Source: Azonexus fungiphilus (lineage in GTDB: Bacteria; Pseudomonadota; Gammaproteobacteria; Burkholderiales; Rhodocyclaceae). From it: DNA of 64,000 nucleotides. Under the pieces are notes generated by a model that had not been told where the DNA came from, did not search any database, and worked only from the letters and a program-made list of their open reading frames with translations. Position numbers and translations under genes: made by a program. The stretch's first letter is position 1. The number at the start of each line of letters is the position of its first letter. This document shows, in pieces, positions 21,770-30,169 of the stretch. Location of the stretch: assembly GCF_003634965.1 (NCBI RefSeq), contig NZ_RBXP01000013.1, forward strand, positions 62,001 through 126,000, in the 5' to 3' direction.

Positions 21770-23232
21770 CCGCCGCGACTCATGCGATCGACCAGGGCGC
21801 CGTCGGCATCGACCAGCTCGACGGTCATCGGCATCTTGCCGAGCGCGTGCGTGGCGCAGGACAGGCAGGGATCGTAGGCACGGATCGCGCACTCGATGTG
21901 GTTGAGCAGGCCTTCGGTCAGCTCGCGCCCGTCGAGATACTGGCGGGCGACGGTACGGATCGACTCGTTCATCGCCTGGTTGTTGTTGGTCGTCGACACG
22001 ATCAGGTTGCAGTAGGTGACCTGATCGTCTTCATTGACGCGGTAGTGGTGGAACAGCGTGCCGCGCGGCGCCTCGATGACGCCGACCGCTTCCGGCCGGC
22101 GGGTGCCGCGGTCGGCCATCAGGTCATGGCCGAGGATGTCGTTATCGTGGAGCAGGTCGCGGATCATCTCGGCGGCATGCAGGATCTCGATCAGCCGTGC
22201 CCAGTGGTAGACCAGCGTGCCATGCACCGGCTTGCCGTTGCCCAGCGCCAGCATCTTCAGCCGCTCGGCCTCGGCCAGCGGCGTCGCCAGATAGCTCGCC
22301 GCCTGCACGCGGGCCAGCGGGCCGACCTTGTACCAGCCGTCGTCGGCGCCCAGGCTGCGGATGTGCGGGAACTTCATGTAGCTCCACGGCTTGATCTCTT
22401 CCTGCAGCACCTGCTGGTAGTCGGCGTAGTCGACCTGGTCGAAAATCGTCCGTCCGGCGGCATCGACCGCGCGCAGGGCACCATGGTAGAAATCGAGCGC
22501 GCCGTCGGCGCGGACCAGGCCCATCATGCTCGCCGGGGTATCGCCGAAAACGTTGTAGAAGCCGGGATTGGTCTCGTGCAGCCGGCGCACCATGTCGATC
22601 GCGCCCTGCGTCCAGACGATCATCTGGTCGATGTCGCGCGCCATTTCGTCGCGTTCGGCGACGCTCAGCGCCTTGTTCACCCCGCCCGGGATGGCGCCGG
22701 TGCCATGCACGCGCTTGCCGGCAACATGGCGGATCACTTCCTGGCCGAACTTGCGCAGCAAGACGCCCTGCTTGGCGATCTCGGGAAAATCGAGGGCGAC
22801 GCCGACGATGTTGCGGCGGGTGAGGTCGCTGTCGAAACCGAGCAGCAGGTCGGGCGAGGCCAGGTGGTAGAAATGCACCGCGTGCGACTGCACGATCTGG
22901 CCGTAATGCAGCAGCCGGCGCAGCTTTTCGGCCGTCGCGGTGAGTTGACCGTAACCGGCGATCAGGTCCATCGCCTTGACCGCCGCCAGCTGGTGGCTGA
23001 CCGGGCAGATGCCGCACAGGCGCTGGACGGTGACCGGCACCTCCCAGTAAGGACGGCCTTCGATGAAGACTTCGAAGCCGCGGAACTCGACGATGTGCAG
23101 GCGGACCTGGTGGATCTTGTTGTCCTGGTCGAGCAGCAGCGTGACCTTGCCGTGGCCCTCGACCCGGGTCACCGGATCGATCGCGACCCGGCGCAGGGTT
23201 TCGGGATGGGCGGCAGTTTCCAGTTCGAACAT
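21766..23232 (-). CDS. hoxH: NAD-reducing [NiFe]-hydrogenase large subunit
   Basis: A 488-residue catalytic subunit. The L1 motif RLCGICPVSH gives C73 and C76; the L2 motif DPCLSCATH near residue 460 gives the other two nickel ligands. A C-terminal extension after ATH ([26 protein letters not shown]) would be cut off by HoxW. The subunit set and lengths match group 3d soluble hydrogenases, which couple H2 to NAD+. It is the fourth gene of hoxFUYHW. Confidence 0.96.
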   Translation of the reverse strand: MFELETAAHPETLRRVAIDPVTRVEGHGKVTLLLDQDNKIHQVRLHIVEFRGFEVFIEGRPYWEVPVTVQRLCGICPVSHQLAAVKAMDLIAGYGQLTATAEKLRRLLHYGQIVQSHAVHFYHLASPDLLLGFDSDLTRRNIVGVALDFPEIAKQGVLLRKFGQEVIRHVAGKRVHGTGAIPGGVNKALSVAERDEMARDIDQMIVWTQGAIDMVRRLHETNPGFYNVFGDTPASMMGLVRADGALDFYHGALRAVDAAGRTIFDQVDYADYQQVLQEEIKPWSYMKFPHIRSLGADDGWYKVGPLARVQAASYLATPLAEAERLKMLALGNGKPVHGTLVYHWARLIEILHAAEMIRDLLHDNDILGHDLMADRGTRRPEAVGVIEAPRGTLFHHYRVNEDDQVTYCNLIVSTTNNNQAMNESIRTVARQYLDGRELTEGLLNHIECAIRAYDPCLSCATHALGKMPMTVELVDADGALVDRMSRGG

Positions 23233-23244
23233 GGGGGACTCCGT

Positions 23245-23796
23245 TCAGTCGAATTTGAGCAGGGGATGCTCGATCCGGGGCGTGCGCCCGGTCAGCAGGT
23301 CGGTCATGAACTTCCAGATGGTGTCGCCGGAGGGCGGACAGCCGGGCAGGAAGTAATCGACACGGACGATCTCGTTGATCGGATAGACCTTGTCGAGCAG
23401 CAGCGGCAGCTCCGGGTCGTTCGGGATCGCGGTCGAGCCGTCCGGCGTGCGATAGACCTGCTGCAGGCACTGGCCGACGTCGAGATGGTTGCGCTGCGCC
23501 GGCAGACCGCCATTGACCGCGCAGGCGCCGAGGGCAACGACCATCTTCGAATTGGCGCGCAGCTCGCGCAGGACATGGACGTTCTCGGCGTTGCAGACAC
23601 CGCCCTCGACCAGCGCGACGTCGCAACGCTGGCTGCAATGCTTGATGTCGGTGATCGGCGAACGGTCGAAATCGACCAGTGCGGCGAGTTCGAGCAGGCG
23701 CTCGTCGATGTCGAGGAAGGACATGTGGCAGCCGAAGCAGCCGGACAGCGAAGCGGTGGCGACGCGCAACTTGCGCGGGGTCAGCGGTGCATTCAT
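23245..23796 (-). CDS. hoxY: NAD-reducing hydrogenase small subunit
   Basis: A 183-residue subunit carrying a single proximal 4Fe-4S cluster. Candidate ligands are C20/C23 (SGCFGCHMSFLD), C92 (ALGACAVNGG) and C153 (LPGCPPSGD). There is no Tat signal and no second cluster domain, as expected for cytoplasmic group 3d enzymes. Its ATG overlaps the hoxU stop by 4 bp. I exclude a longer upstream reading frame because it would overlap hoxU extensively. Confidence 0.95.
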   Translation of the reverse strand: MNAPLTPRKLRVATASLSGCFGCHMSFLDIDERLLELAALVDFDRSPITDIKHCSQRCDVALVEGGVCNAENVHVLRELRANSKMVVALGACAVNGGLPAQRNHLDVGQCLQQVYRTPDGSTAIPNDPELPLLLDKVYPINEIVRVDYFLPGCPPSGDTIWKFMTDLLTGRTPRIEHPLLKFD

Positions 23797-24554
23797 TTGA
23801 CGAGCTCCTCGGTCACCGGAACGATCGGAATGTGTCGCCGGGCCAGATAATCGACCTGCCGGCTGATCGGCGCCGCGTCGAACTGGCGCTGGCCGATCGG
23901 CACCGCGTAGCCGACCCGCTTGGGCAGGATCGCGCCGACTGGACAGACGTGCGCGGCACGGTCGTCGATCGACAGTTCGCTGTCGCCGAGCAATCCGCTC
24001 GGCGAATTGACGACGATCCTCGACTCGGCGCCCCGGCCGGCGAGCATGAACACCGACTTGCCGTCGAGGTCGCGGCTGGCGCGGACGCACAACTCGCACA
24101 TCACGCAGCGGTTGAGGTCGAGCCAGACGTCGGGATGCGTGGTATCGACCGGACGCGCCGGAAAAGCGTGGCGGAAGTGCGGGGTCAGCATCTCGAGATC
24201 GTAGGCCAGGGCCTGCAGCTGGCAGTTGCCGCTCTTCTCGCAGCCGGGGCAGAAGTGGTTGCCCTCGACGAAAAGCATCTGCAGCAACACCCGGCGGCGG
24301 TCGTTGAGGGCCGGCGAGTTGTTCTCGACCTCGATCCCCGGCATCGCTTTCTGGGTGCAGGCCGAACCGTTGCGGCCGTTGACCACGACCGTGCACAGCT
24401 TGCAACTGCCGTGCGGGGTCAGCTCCGGATGGTGGCAGAGGTGCGGAATATAGACGCCGGCGGCGAGCGCCGCCTCGAGGATGGTCTGGCCGGGCGTGAA
24501 GGCGATGCGCTGGCCGTCGATGGAAAAGCTGTTGGCGCTGCTGATGTCGCTCAT
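23793..24554 (-). CDS. hoxU: NAD-reducing hydrogenase diaphorase small subunit
   Basis: A 253-residue iron-sulfur protein homologous to the N-terminal part of NuoG. A 2Fe-2S ferredoxin domain has C40, C51, C54 and C66. A His/Cys 4Fe-4S motif follows (HFCPGCEKSGNC), then a CxxCxxC motif (CVMCELC) with a distal CP. It wires electrons between HoxY and the HoxF flavin. Its start overlaps the hoxF stop by 4 bp. Confidence 0.95.
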   Translation of the reverse strand: MSDISSANSFSIDGQRIAFTPGQTILEAALAAGVYIPHLCHHPELTPHGSCKLCTVVVNGRNGSACTQKAMPGIEVENNSPALNDRRRVLLQMLFVEGNHFCPGCEKSGNCQLQALAYDLEMLTPHFRHAFPARPVDTTHPDVWLDLNRCVMCELCVRASRDLDGKSVFMLAGRGAESRIVVNSPSGLLGDSELSIDDRAAHVCPVGAILPKRVGYAVPIGQRQFDAAPISRQVDYLARRHIPIVPVTEELVK

Positions 24555-26356
24555 GCTTCCTCTCCGAGGTGGGCGGCCGCGTCGTCGCGGCCGGTCAGTT
24601 CACGGGCGCGGGCCAGGGCCGCGTCGAGATCGAAGGCCGGCACGAAATCGGTTTCGGCCAGCCGGCGCTCATACGCCGGGCGGAACTTCTGCACGGTATC
24701 GGCGACCGCGTTGCCGGCCGTCTGGCCGAGACCGCAATGACTGCCGGGCTTGAGCACCTGCTGCAGGCGCAGCAATTCGTTCATCTCGTACTGGGTACCG
24801 CGGCCGTCGGCGATCTTGTCCATGATGTTCTTGAGCAGGCTGGTGCCGACCCGGCACGGCGTACAGAAGCCGCAGGACTCATGGGCGAAGAAATGCGAGA
24901 AATTGCGGGCGACCTCGAACATGTCGCGCTGCTTGCCGAAAATCATGAACGAACCGGCGGTGGGGACATCCTCGAAGGCGATGCGCCGGCCGAACTCGCG
25001 CTCCGACAGGCAGACACCGGAAGCGCCACTGATCTGGACGGCGATCGCTTCCTGGGCGCCGCAATCCTCGAGCACCTGGGCGATGCGCACGCCGAAGGCG
25101 TACTCGTAGAGGCCAGGCCGCTCGCAATCGCCGGAAACCGACAGGATCTTGGTCCCGGTCGACTGCTTGGTGCCGATCGCCTCGTACCAGGCCCCGCCGT
25201 GGATCGCGATCTCGGTCACCTTGGACAGGGTCTCGACGTTGTTGACCACGGTCGGCTGGCCCATGTAGCCCGAGGTCACCGGGAAAGGCGGACGCACCCG
25301 GGGGCGTCCGGCCTTGCCCTCGAGCGATTCGATCAGCGCCGTTTCCTCGCCGCAGACATAGGCGCCGGCACCGAGGTGGATCTCGATGTCGAAATCGAAG
25401 CCGGCGACGCCGCCGATGCTGCGCCCGAGCAGGCCGGCGCTGCGCATCCCGGCGAGGTAGGCTTCGAGTTGCGGCAGCAGGTAGAGGTATTCGCCGCGCA
25501 GGTAGAGAAAGCCCTGGCTGGCACCGACCACGTAGGCGGCGATGGCCATGCCCTCGAAGACGCGGCCGGCGTACGACTGCAGCAGCACGCGGTCCTTGAA
25601 GGTACCTGGTTCGCCTTCGTCGGCATTGCAGACGATGTAGCGGGTGTCGCCGTTCGCGTTGCGACAGGCATCCCACTTCACTGCCGTGGTGAAGCCGGCG
25701 CCGCCGCGCCCGCGCAGGTTCGACAGTTTCATTTCGCCGAGCATGCCGTCACGACCGCGGGCAATCGCCGCGTGTACCGCCTTGCCGGGTTCGTGCGGCG
25801 TGCCGAGCAGCATGTCGGCGCGATGGATGTTGTCCTCGACGACGAAGAACTCGGCCGGCCACTGGCTGAGCGGCACCTTGCCGCGGACGAGGTCGCAGAT
25901 CTCGTCGACCCGGCGCGGCGTCATCCGGGTGATCGTCCGGTTGTTGACCAGAATCGCCGGCCCCTGGTCGCACATCCCGGTGCACGAGGTGTAATCGACA
26001 CTGACCAGGCCGTCATCCGAAACCTTGCCCGGTTCCAGGCGCAGGCGCTTGAGCATGTGCTCGAACAATGCCTGGTTGCCGGCCATCCGGTCGGTGATGT
26101 TGTCCGAGAACAGAATCCGGTAGCGCCCCCGGTTCTCGCGATAGAAAAAGGCGTAGAAATCGCGCGTGCTCTTCACCTGCGCATACGAGATGCGCAGGCG
26201 CTCGGCCAGCCAGGCGGCGGTTTCGTCGGAAATGAAATCGGCCACTTCCTGGACTTCGCGCAGGATCTGGACCAGGCGATCGGGGCGCGCACGATGTCGT
26301 AACAAGATGGGCTCGATCAGGTTGGCAAGCTCGGTAGAGACGAACACGGTTGGCAT
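24551..26356 (-). CDS. hoxF: NAD-reducing hydrogenase diaphorase large subunit (HoxE-HoxF fusion type)
   Basis: A 601-residue subunit with the NAD(H)/FMN site. The N-terminal third is a thioredoxin-like NuoE/HoxE domain with CTGMC and further cysteines. The remainder is NuoF-like: GRGGAGFTTAVKW, CNADEGEPGTFKDR, GAGAYVCGEETALIESLEG and the 4Fe-4S ligands SCGFCTPCR with HCGLG. Length equals the fused HoxF of soluble hydrogenases. I start at the ATG at 26356; the open frame continues upstream but without family similarity. First gene of hoxFUYHW. Confidence 0.95.
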   Translation of the reverse strand: MPTVFVSTELANLIEPILLRHRARPDRLVQILREVQEVADFISDETAAWLAERLRISYAQVKSTRDFYAFFYRENRGRYRILFSDNITDRMAGNQALFEHMLKRLRLEPGKVSDDGLVSVDYTSCTGMCDQGPAILVNNRTITRMTPRRVDEICDLVRGKVPLSQWPAEFFVVEDNIHRADMLLGTPHEPGKAVHAAIARGRDGMLGEMKLSNLRGRGGAGFTTAVKWDACRNANGDTRYIVCNADEGEPGTFKDRVLLQSYAGRVFEGMAIAAYVVGASQGFLYLRGEYLYLLPQLEAYLAGMRSAGLLGRSIGGVAGFDFDIEIHLGAGAYVCGEETALIESLEGKAGRPRVRPPFPVTSGYMGQPTVVNNVETLSKVTEIAIHGGAWYEAIGTKQSTGTKILSVSGDCERPGLYEYAFGVRIAQVLEDCGAQEAIAVQISGASGVCLSEREFGRRIAFEDVPTAGSFMIFGKQRDMFEVARNFSHFFAHESCGFCTPCRVGTSLLKNIMDKIADGRGTQYEMNELLRLQQVLKPGSHCGLGQTAGNAVADTVQKFRPAYERRLAETDFVPAFDLDAALARARELTGRDDAAAHLGEEA

Positions 26357-26755
26357 CCCCAGGCAGAAAGACCCCAGTACTTTAGTGGTTTGCCGACAGG
26401 ACAATTTGCGCTGGGTCAACAAAATGCCATCCGGAAACCTTTCTGAAAGAAAACCCGAAAACACGCACAAGACCTTGAAAACGATAGGGTTTATCCCCAC
26501 ACGACAGCAACGCCGATGGCATTTTTTGTGCACTACAGCAACAGTGTTACAAGGCAGCACCAGGCGCTCCCCGAAACCTCGCGCCGGCACCGGGAAAAAG
26601 CCATGTTTTCCGCATCACAAAACGGAAATGCACATGCTGGAAACTGGCGCTCGCCTGACCATGCCGCTGCGCTGCCGGAAACGTGATAATCTGGCGCAAA
26701 TGGTGCAATGCAGCAGCAGACCGAATTTTTCCAAACAACTTCGCAAGGAAGCAGC
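26357..26755. other. Divergent intergenic region between hoxF and fabI
   Basis: About 400 bp with no convincing gene. It must hold the hox promoter on the minus strand and the fabI promoter on the plus strand. On the plus strand GATAAT (26685-26690) could be a -10. A sigma-54-like TGG-N11-GCA match (TGGCGCAAATGGTGCA, 26692-26707) lies about 50 bp before fabI. On the minus strand only a poor sigma-54-like match, TGGCATTTTGTTGACC, is seen. Confidence 0.4.
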
Positions 26756-27544
26756 ATGAACTCCACCACCGCCTCCGCCGCCCTCCCGCTCGCCGGCAAG
26801 AAGGGCCTGATCACCGGCATCGCCAACGACAAGTCGATCGCCTACGCGGTCGCCAAGGCAATCGTCGCCCTCGGCGGCGAAATCGCCATCACCTACCAGA
26901 ACGAAAAGACCGCCAAGTACACCCAGCCGCTGGCCGAGGCGCTCGGTGCCAAGCTGTTCCTCAAGCTCGACGTTGCCGAGGAAGGCAGTCTCGAAGGCGT
27001 CATCGCCCAATGCGGCGAGGCCTTCGGCGAAATCGACTTCGCCGTCCATTCGATGGCCTTCTGCAACGCCGACGACCTGCACGGCCGCGTCATCGACGCC
27101 TCCGAAGCCGGCTTCGATTCGGCGATGAACGTCTCCTGCCACAGCTTCCTGCGCATGGCCAAGGCGCTCGAGCCGCTGATGGCCCACGGCGGTTCGCTGA
27201 TCACCATGTCCTACCTCGGCGCCGAGCGCGTCGTGCGCAACTACGGCGTCATGGGCATCATCAAGGCGGCGCTCGAATCGGCCGTCCGCTACATGGCCTA
27301 CGACCTCGGCCCCAAGGGCATCCGCGTCTTCGCCGTATCGCCCGGCCCGATCATGACGCGGGCGGCTTCCGGCATCGCCAACTTCAACAACCTGCTCGAT
27401 TCCGACGCCCAGAAGGCGCCGCTCGGTCGCACCGTGACCATCGACGAAGTCGGCGCCCTGACCGCCTTCCTGTGCACCTCGGGCTCCTCGGGGATGACCG
27501 GGCAGACGATCTACGTCGACGCCGGCGCCCACATCGTCGCCTGA
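26756..27544 (+). CDS. fabI: Enoyl-[acyl-carrier-protein] reductase (FabI)
   Basis: A 262-residue short-chain dehydrogenase-like enzyme that reduces trans-2-enoyl-ACP with NADH. It has the FabI nucleotide motif GLITGIANDKSIAYAVAK and the catalytic Tyr-x6-Lys in SYLGAERVVRNYGVMGIIKAA. It carries R-N-Y-G where most FabI have P-N-Y-N. The ATG at 26756 follows AAGGAAG; an in-frame ATG 48 bp upstream lacks one. It heads a run with pta and ackA, so this may be a specialised second FabI; other copies cannot be seen here. Confidence 0.93.
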   Translation: MNSTTASAALPLAGKKGLITGIANDKSIAYAVAKAIVALGGEIAITYQNEKTAKYTQPLAEALGAKLFLKLDVAEEGSLEGVIAQCGEAFGEIDFAVHSMAFCNADDLHGRVIDASEAGFDSAMNVSCHSFLRMAKALEPLMAHGGSLITMSYLGAERVVRNYGVMGIIKAALESAVRYMAYDLGPKGIRVFAVSPGPIMTRAASGIANFNNLLDSDAQKAPLGRTVTIDEVGALTAFLCTSGSSGMTGQTIYVDAGAHIVA

Positions 27545-27560
27545 TTCGCCTTCCCTTGCC

Positions 27561-27589
27561 GCAGGTCAAGGCGTCCGGCCCTGACCTGC
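27561..27589. terminator. Hairpin after fabI
   Basis: GCAGGTCA and TGACCTGC form an 8-bp perfect stem with a GC-rich loop, extendable with one mismatch. No T-run follows. It may attenuate or stabilise the fabI transcript, so the downstream genes may depend on readthrough. Confidence 0.35.
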
Positions 27590-27629
27590 CCTAGGCTGGC
27601 AGAACTTTCGTCCCGCCGAGGAGAAGCTC

Positions 27630-28208
27630 ATGGCCGACAACCCCGCCACGATCATTCCCGACCCCGTCCCCGATCATCCGCTGCTCAAGGGCAGGCGGGA
27701 GATCGGGCGCGGCGAGAGCACCATCGTCGTCGAAGGCGACACCGTCGACGGCCAGGAACGGGTCTTCAAGATCCTCTCCTCGCCGACCGACTATGCTTAC
27801 TACACGGCGCCGGACCGCCCGACCGGCCGCCATTTTCCGATCGTCTTCGCCGACCACGGGACGGCCGGCCGCTCCAGCCGCGGCTTTCCCTTCCACATCG
27901 TCGAGGTCGAGCGTCTCTATCCGCTGCCTGGCAGCGGCGAAACGGCCGAGGTCGCGACCAAGATCTCGACCGCCTATTTCGATGCCTGCATGATGTGGCG
28001 CAACCTGGCCCAGGACATGGGCCGGATCGCCCTGCACCACCTCACCGCGACACCGATGGGCTGGGCCGATACCGTGCGCGAGTCGCTGCAGGCACTGGAA
28101 ACCTTCTCCGGCGAATACGGCGCCCTGCCCGACCTGATCAAGGCCGACAACCTGATGATGCGCAAGGATGGCACGCTGGTCTTTTCCGACCCGGTCTTCA
28201 TGGAATGA
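27630..28208 (+). CDS. Hypothetical protein with possible minimal kinase-like fold
   Basis: A 192-residue protein I cannot place in a named family. Features reminiscent of a protein-kinase/APH fold: a glycine loop (EIGRGESTIVVEGD, residues 25-37), a strand lysine K47 (RVFKIL), and a C-terminal catalytic-loop-like stretch DLIKADNLMMRKDGTLVFSDP (D168, N174, D187), which resembles D-x5-N followed by a DFG-like Asp. The C-lobe beyond that Asp is missing. A GAGGAG ribosome site precedes the ATG. It lies between fabI and a Cys-phosphatase gene. Kinase function is inference. Confidence 0.5.
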   Translation: MADNPATIIPDPVPDHPLLKGRREIGRGESTIVVEGDTVDGQERVFKILSSPTDYAYYTAPDRPTGRHFPIVFADHGTAGRSSRGFPFHIVEVERLYPLPGSGETAEVATKISTAYFDACMMWRNLAQDMGRIALHHLTATPMGWADTVRESLQALETFSGEYGALPDLIKADNLMMRKDGTLVFSDPVFME

Positions 28209-28220
28209 AAAATCGCCTTT

Positions 28221-28240
28221 TTTGCCGGTCGACCGTCAAA
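28221..28240. repeat. GTCGAC-centred palindrome, copy 1
   Basis: A 20-bp near-perfect palindrome (one mismatched pair), TTTGCCGGTCGACCGTCAAA, between the kinase-like gene and the phosphatase gene; its last base is the A of the next ATG. An A-run/T-run block abuts its left side. Related copies occur at 34940-34967, 55270-55286 and 60341-60366. Confidence 0.6.
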
Positions 28241-28722
28241 TGACCATCAACCACGTCTTCTACACCTCGCGCAAGCTCGCCGAATCGCTGCAGGGCAACC
28301 CCTACATGGCGGTGATCTCGATCACCGATCCGACCACCCCGGAAGCGCGGCTCGACCCGCTGTTCCGCCATGTGCTGCGCCTCTCCTTCTTCGACGCGGT
28401 GCCGGCCGACGAATTCCAGCCGACGCTGCCCGGCCTGTTCGACCGCACGATGGCCCGCCAGATCGACGCCTTCGTCCGCGAAATCCAGGCGGCGCCCTTC
28501 GCCTTGTCGATGATGGTCCATTGCGAGTACGGCGTCAGCCGCTCGGCGGCAGTCGCGCTGTTCGTCGAGGCCGTTTCCGGCGCCCCGCTGGAAGCCCGCG
28601 AATTCACCTACGAAGCCAACCCGTGGGTGGTGGACACGCTGCAGGCGCTGCACCCCGAAATTTCCATCGACGTCCCGACGCCGGACGCTGCGCGCGAACG
28701 CCGCAACGCCGCCCGGGCCTGA
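28240..28722 (+). CDS. Dual-specificity/tyrosine phosphatase-like protein
   Basis: A 160-residue protein with the Cys-phosphatase P-loop HCEYGVSRSA (C95, R101), matching HCx5R. An Asp in the SFFDAV segment (about residue 49) could be the general acid. No signal peptide or membrane helix. It is encoded 31 bp after the kinase-like gene and 28 bp before the Pta fusion, in the same direction. The substrate is unknown; a phosphoprotein, or a phospho-form made by its neighbour, is a plausible guess. Confidence 0.78.
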   Translation: MTINHVFYTSRKLAESLQGNPYMAVISITDPTTPEARLDPLFRHVLRLSFFDAVPADEFQPTLPGLFDRTMARQIDAFVREIQAAPFALSMMVHCEYGVSRSAAVALFVEAVSGAPLEAREFTYEANPWVVDTLQALHPEISIDVPTPDAARERRNAARA

Positions 28723-28750
28723 GCCCATTCCTCATCCCAGGGAGCCCACC

Positions 28751-30169
28751 ATGTCCGAGACCAGCGAAGCCCGCTATCTCACCAACAAGACCTACGCCGA
28801 GATCGCCGTCGGCGACAGCGCCAGCCTGACGCGCACGCTGATGCCGGAAGACGTCAAGCTGTTCGCGATCCTGACCGGCGACGTCAATCCGGCGACGATC
28901 GACCCGAAGTACTCGGAAAGCGGCATGTTCCGCGAAGCCATCGCCCACGGCATGTGGAGCGGCTCGCTGATCTCGACCGTGCTGGCGACGCAGTTTCCCG
29001 GGCCGGGCACGATCCTGGTCGACCAGTCGCTGCATTTCGCCCGGCCGGTGACCATCGGCGACCGCATCGTCATCACCGTCACCGTCCGCCAGAAGTTCGA
29101 TCACAACCAGCACATCCTGTTCGACTGCGTATGCACCAACCAGGAAGGCCTGCCGGTGGTGCGCGGCACCGCCGAGGTCCTGGCACCGACCGAGAAGGTC
29201 TCGCAACTGCAGGAAGGCCATCTGCCGGCCATCCACATCGACGACAAGCACGCCCGCTACACCCAGCTGCTGTCGCGGGTGAAAGGGCTGGAGCCGATTC
29301 CCACCGCAGTCGCCCACCCGTGCGATCTGGAATCGCTGAAGGGACCGGTGCAGGCGTTCCAGGCCGGGATCATCGAACCCATCCTGGTCGGCCCGGAGAA
29401 CAAGATCCGTGCCGTCGCCGAGGAATTCCGCATCGACCTGTCCGGCATCCGCATCGTCAATGCCGCGCACAGCCATGACTCGGCGGCGCTCGCCGTATCG
29501 CTGGTCAAGACCGGCGATGCCGAGGCGTTGATGAAGGGCAGCCTGCACACCGACGAGCTGATGAGCGAGGTCGTCGCCCGCGCCAACGGCCTGCGCACCA
29601 ACCGCCGGATCAGCCACGTCTTCCTGATGGACGTGCCGACCTACCACCGGCCGCTGCTGATCACCGACGCGGCGATCAACATCGCACCGACCCTGGAAGA
29701 GAAGGTCGACATCATCCAGAACGCCATCGACCTCGCCCACGTGCTCGGCATTCCCGAACCCAAGGTGGCGATCCTGTCGGCGGTCGAGACGGTCAATCCG
29801 AAAATCGAATCGACGTTGCACGCGGCGGCGCTGTGCAAGATGGCCGACCGCGGCCAGATCAAGGGCGGCATCCTCGACGGCCCGCTCGCCTTCGACAACG
29901 CGGTCTCGATCGTCGCCGCCAAGACCAAGGGCATCAAGTCGGCCGTCGCCGGCCATGCCGAAATCCTCGTCGTGCCCGACCTCGAATCCGGCAACATGGT
30001 GGCCAAGCAGCTCGAATACCTGGCCAACGCGCTGACCGCCGGCATCGTGCTCGGCACCAAGGTTCCCATCGTCCTGACCAGCCGCGCCGACACGGCCGAG
30101 ACGCGTACCGCGTCCTGCGTGATCGCCGCCCTGGTCGCCCACGCCAAACGCGCCAAGGAAAACGCATGA
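28751..30169 (+). CDS. pta: MaoC-like/phosphate acetyltransferase fusion
   Basis: A 472-residue two-domain protein. Residues about 10-150 form a MaoC hot-dog domain. Residues about 165-470 form a PTA_PTB domain (NAAHSHDSAALAVSLVKTGDAEALMKGSLHT, DGPLAFDNAVS). The second domain would interconvert acetyl-CoA and acetyl phosphate, feeding the acetate kinase that follows with a 4-bp overlap. The hot-dog motif reads GDVNPATID, with Thr49 where active R-hydratases have the catalytic His, so hydratase activity is doubtful. Known relatives are annotated as bifunctional hydratase/phosphate acetyltransferases. Confidence 0.9.
   Translation: MSETSEARYLTNKTYAEIAVGDSASLTRTLMPEDVKLFAILTGDVNPATIDPKYSESGMFREAIAHGMWSGSLISTVLATQFPGPGTILVDQSLHFARPVTIGDRIVITVTVRQKFDHNQHILFDCVCTNQEGLPVVRGTAEVLAPTEKVSQLQEGHLPAIHIDDKHARYTQLLSRVKGLEPIPTAVAHPCDLESLKGPVQAFQAGIIEPILVGPENKIRAVAEEFRIDLSGIRIVNAAHSHDSAALAVSLVKTGDAEALMKGSLHTDELMSEVVARANGLRTNRRISHVFLMDVPTYHRPLLITDAAINIAPTLEEKVDIIQNAIDLAHVLGIPEPKVAILSAVETVNPKIESTLHAAALCKMADRGQIKGGILDGPLAFDNAVSIVAAKTKGIKSAVAGHAEILVVPDLESGNMVAKQLEYLANALTAGIVLGTKVPIVLTSRADTAETRTASCVIAALVAHAKRAKENA

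Noticed and set aside
26400..26450. Minus-strand TGGCATTTTGTTGACC as a sigma-54 promoter of hox.
   Set aside because: The -12 element reads AC, not GC, at the required spacing, so it fails the most conserved bases.
26357..26590. N-terminal extension of HoxF by 78 codons.
   Set aside because: The extra residues are unrelated to HoxF/NuoE; starting at 26356 gives the standard 601-residue length.
26708..26755. An upstream in-frame ATG extending FabI by 16 residues.
   Set aside because: It has no ribosome site, and the added residues do not resemble FabI; the ATG at 26756 follows AAGGAAG.
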